Below are positions 42,142 to 45,073 of a DNA stretch of 45,073 nucleotides, piece by piece. The stretch is from Flavobacteriales bacterium UBA5933 (GTDB lineage: Bacteria > Bacteroidota > Bacteroidia > Flavobacteriales > Weeksellaceae): NCBI GenBank assembly GCA_002430925.1, contig DJDD01000201.1:15683-60755 (forward strand), given 5' to 3'. The notes under the pieces are model-generated. The model was not told the origin of the DNA and made no database searches. It saw only the letters and a list, made by a program, of their open reading frames with translations. Every line of letters begins with the position of its first letter. Within the stretch, counting starts at the first letter, position 1. A program made the translations under genes and the position numbers.

Positions 42142-43749
42142 ATGGATAAAAAATATTTAAGATCATTAATTTTTAGACATCTCGATGGTCTTGTAACTGC
42201 TCCAGTTCTTCATGCATTAGCAGATAAAGGTATTCTACATTACATTGTAGAAAATAAAACGCTAAAATTAAATGAACTGACAGAAGAATTTCAGGCAAAC
42301 GAAGGATATCTAAATGTTGCTTTACGTGTACTTGCTTCACAAAATATGTTAGAGTATTCTGTTGATAACGAAAAAAATAGTGTAGAAATAAAAACAAATA
42401 AATACTCAGATCGAGCTTTTTCTAATATTGAGATTTATGATGATTTAGCGAAATTTTTAGCGACAGATGAAGTCTTAAAACAGAATGAGCTATCTGAAGA
42501 GTTTTCTAAAAAATGGATAAAATTATTTGATAAATATCAAAACTATTTAGTTTCAAGTGATGATACGGAAAGTTTAGAAAAACCATTACATTACCAAGTA
42601 TGTAAACATATAGAAGGAGTATTAGTTGCACCAATTATTGTTCGTATGGGAATGAGCGGTCTTTTTCATAAATATTTTATGGAAGCATCTTTTAGTGCTG
42701 ATGAATTTCATAAAAATCCACAAATATTTGAAAAAGTTCTTGAAAGGCTATCTATTTTGGGATGGTTTACAAGACATGATAAAAACTATAAATTCACGGA
42801 GAAAGGCTTATTCTTTGCTAGAAGAGCAACTTCTTACGGAGTAACAGTTTCTTATTTGCCAATGTTTTCTAAACTGAATGATTTATTATTCGGATCTCCT
42901 ACAAAGTTGAGAGAAATAGCAGAAGGAGAAGACGAGCAACACGTTAATAGAGAAATGAATGTTTGGGGAAGTGGAGGAGCTCATTCTACTTATTTTAAAG
43001 TTGTAGATGAGTTTATAATAGACATTTTTAATCAACCAATCGAAGATCAACCAAAAGGAATTCTTGATATGGGATGTGGAAATGGTGCTTTATTACAACA
43101 TTTATATGATGTGATAGAAAGACAAACTTTACGAGGAAAACATTTAGATGAATTTCCACTTTTTCTTGTAGGTGCAGATTACAACCAAGCAGCTTTGAAA
43201 GTAACACGTGCGAATTTAATTAAAAATGATATCTGGGCTAAAGTTATTTGGGGAGATATTGGTGATCCAGAAAGATTATCAAAAGATTTAAAAGAAGATT
43301 ATTCAATTGAATTAGGAGATTTATTGAATATAAGAACATTTTTAGATCATAATAGAATTTGGGAAGATGTTCTTGCAACAAATGCAAATAGAATTAGTTC
43401 TTCTACAGGAGCATTTTCTTTTAGAGGAAAAAGATTATCTAATAATGATGTAGAAGAAAATTTATTGAATCATTTAAAAAAATGGGCTCCTTTTGTAGAG
43501 AAATATGGATTATTATTAATAGAATTGCATACAATCTCACCAAATTTAACTGCAAAGAATTTAGGAAATACAGCAGCTACAGCTTATGATGCTACACATG
43601 GATTTTCAGATCAATATATTTTAGAAGTAGATGTTTTTCATAAAATATGTCAAGAAACAGGATTGATACCAAATCAATCACTTTTCAAGAAATATCCAAA
43701 TAATGAATTGGCTACAGTTAGTATAAATTTATTACAAAAAGAAAAATAA
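42142..43749 (+). CDS. SAM-dependent methyltransferase with duplicated N-terminal module
   Basis: This 535-residue protein has a class I methyltransferase domain, with SAM motif I ILDMGCGNGALLQHL (about 307-321) and the acidic end of strand 2 in VGADYNQAAL. The N-terminal half contains two similar segments resembling the winged-helix dimerisation domain of O-methyltransferases. The first is FRHLDGLVTAPVLHALADKG (11-30), the second CKHIEGVLVAPIIVRMGMSG (154-173), each followed by a helix and a strand-type wing. I do not know the substrate. Candidates are small natural-product hydroxyls, but no biosynthetic genes adjoin. It lies alone between two terminators. Confidence 0.8.
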   Translation: MDKKYLRSLIFRHLDGLVTAPVLHALADKGILHYIVENKTLKLNELTEEFQANEGYLNVALRVLASQNMLEYSVDNEKNSVEIKTNKYSDRAFSNIEIYDDLAKFLATDEVLKQNELSEEFSKKWIKLFDKYQNYLVSSDDTESLEKPLHYQVCKHIEGVLVAPIIVRMGMSGLFHKYFMEASFSADEFHKNPQIFEKVLERLSILGWFTRHDKNYKFTEKGLFFARRATSYGVTVSYLPMFSKLNDLLFGSPTKLREIAEGEDEQHVNREMNVWGSGGAHSTYFKVVDEFIIDIFNQPIEDQPKGILDMGCGNGALLQHLYDVIERQTLRGKHLDEFPLFLVGADYNQAALKVTRANLIKNDIWAKVIWGDIGDPERLSKDLKEDYSIELGDLLNIRTFLDHNRIWEDVLATNANRISSSTGAFSFRGKRLSNNDVEENLLNHLKKWAPFVEKYGLLLIELHTISPNLTAKNLGNTAATAYDATHGFSDQYILEVDVFHKICQETGLIPNQSLFKKYPNNELATVSINLLQKEK

Positions 43750-43760
43750 ATTATTTCTAT

Positions 43761-43801
43761 AACAATAAAAGCTCATCTAAGAAAGATGAGCTTTTATTGT
43801 T
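43761..43801. terminator. Bidirectional terminator between methyltransferase and coiled-coil genes
   Basis: A perfect 18-bp stem, AACAATAAAAGCTCATCT (43761-43778) with 43784-43801, has a 5-nt loop. Confidence 0.9.
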
Positions 43802-43818
43802 TTGAAAATTTTAAATGA

Positions 43819-44835
43819 TTAGTTTAAAGTAATTTTAGCTTGGCTAATTTTGAATCCGTTTTCGTATACATTAAATGTATAAACACCTTTTTGGAATTCA
43901 TCATTACTCCAATCAAATACTAAGTTTTTAGATTGACCATTTGTGTAATCAAATGAAATAGCATCAGAATAATTGATTTTTTCTCCAGATCTTAATTCTA
44001 TTTGTCCACCTTTAGAATTTGCATAATTACCTAAAGTTCCATCAGGATTGTAGATGGCTACATATAATTTTTTAGATCCAGATTCAGTTCTAGAATTTCT
44101 ATCTACGTCAAAAGATACACGAATTTTGTCAATACGTTTTGCGCGAGTTTTTTCCACTTCTTTTCCACTTTTTCTAACTCTGATTCCATGAATTTGTTGA
44201 TTAGAAATTGATAAAGTAGAACTTAAATCGTTTATTTTAGTTTTATTGATGGCATTATCTTTTGCTCTTACATTTTTTTCTGTTTCATAACTGTAAGAAA
44301 GATCTTTATTACTTTCTCTTAAATTATTATTATCAGTTGTTAAAGCTGCATTTTTACTATTTAATTCATCAACACTACGAACTAAAATTGCATTTTCTTT
44401 TTGTAAACGAGAAACTTCAGATTTGTAGTTTTTAACACTTCCTTCTAAGTCAGAAATCATTTTTCTTGCTCGGTTCATTTCTTCAGGAGTAGGATTTTCT
44501 TTGTCTAAAATTCCTTGAATATCTTGATTCTTTAACTGAATCATATTCTCTTTATCTCCTAATAAATTGTTGCGATCTTCTATTCTCGCTTTGTACTGTG
44601 TATAATCATTTAGAATAGAATCATATTGTTTACGAACTAAATCTTTTTGGCTAACTTCATTTTTAAGAATTTGAGAATTCAAAGTTTCGTTTTTTTCTAA
44701 ATCAGTTAACTTATTTGCTTGATATAAGTTGTAACCAATACTTCCTGCTAATAAAAGCCCAACTAATGCTAATGGTAATATAAGACCATTCTTGCTCTTG
44801 TTTGCTGGTTGAATGTTTTCATCTTGTTCTTGCAT
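43819..44835 (-). CDS. Membrane-anchored coiled-coil protein of unknown function
   Basis: This 338-residue protein has a short charged N-terminus, one membrane segment (about 17-38, LILPLALVGLLLAGSIGY), a long heptad-rich coiled coil (about 41-215) and a C-terminal beta-rich domain (about 225-338) ending in YTFNVYENGFKISQAKITLN. The layout suggests an inner-membrane protein reaching into the periplasm through a coiled-coil stalk. I do not recognise a named family. Similar flavobacterial proteins are usually annotated as hypothetical. It is convergent with the methyltransferase gene and has its own upstream region. Confidence 0.75.
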   Translation of the reverse strand: MQEQDENIQPANKSKNGLILPLALVGLLLAGSIGYNLYQANKLTDLEKNETLNSQILKNEVSQKDLVRKQYDSILNDYTQYKARIEDRNNLLGDKENMIQLKNQDIQGILDKENPTPEEMNRARKMISDLEGSVKNYKSEVSRLQKENAILVRSVDELNSKNAALTTDNNNLRESNKDLSYSYETEKNVRAKDNAINKTKINDLSSTLSISNQQIHGIRVRKSGKEVEKTRAKRIDKIRVSFDVDRNSRTESGSKKLYVAIYNPDGTLGNYANSKGGQIELRSGEKINYSDAISFDYTNGQSKNLVFDWSNDEFQKGVYTFNVYENGFKISQAKITLN

Positions 44836-44986
44836 GATTGAATGTTTTAAGATTATTTTTATTTTTTTATTGTTTTTAACCTTAAGAAATTATTATACCA
44901 AAAAAAATATTACAACTTAAACAAGCTTTTTTTTAACAAAAAATTAATTAAATTTATAATTTAACTTCAATTATTCTAAATAAAAA

Positions 44987-45030
44987 CATAAAAAAATAGC
45001 TTAACAAGACTGTTAAGCTATTTTTTTATG
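44987..45030 (-). terminator. Long terminator hairpin near the right edge
   Basis: A perfect 20-bp stem, CATAAAAAAATAGCTTAACA (44987-45006) with 45011-45030, has loop AGAC. A T-tract on the minus strand suggests it ends a gene coming in from the right edge. Confidence 0.8.
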
Positions 45031-45043
45031 TTAAAGGATTGTT

Positions 45044-45073
45044 TTATTTTTTAAAAGATCCAGAATAAATTGT
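45044..45073 (-). CDS. Possible C-terminus of a truncated gene
   Basis: On the minus strand the last 30 nt read as TIYSGSFKK followed by TAA. A strong terminator lies 13 nt after that stop, which supports a gene extending beyond the window. The fragment is too short to identify, and another frame with a stop at 45051 cannot be excluded. Confidence 0.3.
   Translation of the reverse strand, partial: TIYSGSFKK

Overview
The window looks like chromosomal DNA from a low-GC member of the Bacteroidota, most likely a flavobacterium (an Empedobacter/Weeksellaceae-type genome is my guess, with low confidence). The reasons are a SusC/SusD/SusE outer-membrane sugar system, lipoproteins with acidic residues right after the lipobox cysteine, several promoters matching the Bacteroidota -10 box TAnnTTTG, family-typical secreted proteins, few Shine-Dalgarno sites, and a DNA polymerase III alpha subunit fused to a DnaQ-like exonuclease.

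Layout. 1-5.1 kb: a DinB-like and a GNAT gene, an Mrp/NifU iron-sulfur pair, a DUF3108 protein, a DUF421 membrane protein and a DUF2490 protein. 5.2-12.1 kb: a citrate fermentation module, made of a DASS anion transporter facing a five-gene citrate lyase operon (citC-citD-citE-citF-citXG, minus strand). 12.6-18.1 kb: dnaE, trxA and four identical tRNA-Asp genes in tandem. 18.1-24.7 kb: a Nudix hydrolase, two translationally coupled secreted proteins, ahcY, a phosphopantetheinyl transferase, pnuC, a Bax-inhibitor-1-like protein and a LOG-family protein. 24.7-42.0 kb: a complete starch/maltose utilisation locus. 42.1-45.1 kb: a methyltransferase with a duplicated N-terminal module and a membrane-anchored coiled-coil protein.

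How the sugar locus should work (inference from families). SusC/D/E bind and import malto-oligosaccharides across the outer membrane. A lipoprotein amylase and the exported GH13 and GH97 enzymes cut them outside the inner membrane. An MFS transporter carries maltose into the cytoplasm, where a GH65 phosphorylase and beta-phosphoglucomutase turn it into glucose plus glucose 6-phosphate. A LacI-type regulator sits between the divergent arms, with candidate operators in both intergenic regions.

The least ordinary signal is a family of six intergenic palindromic elements at four loci (77-185, 6784-6927, 18544-18646, 18684-18758, 40274-40373, 40398-40521). Each has a five-base terminal stem whose sequence changes between copies while pairing is kept, conserved boxes, and an apical stem of variable sequence that pairs perfectly or nearly so. 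All apical stems run T-tract to A-tract, the wrong polarity for intrinsic terminators. Two loci hold inverted pairs, as in REP/BIME elements. No transposase is present in the window.
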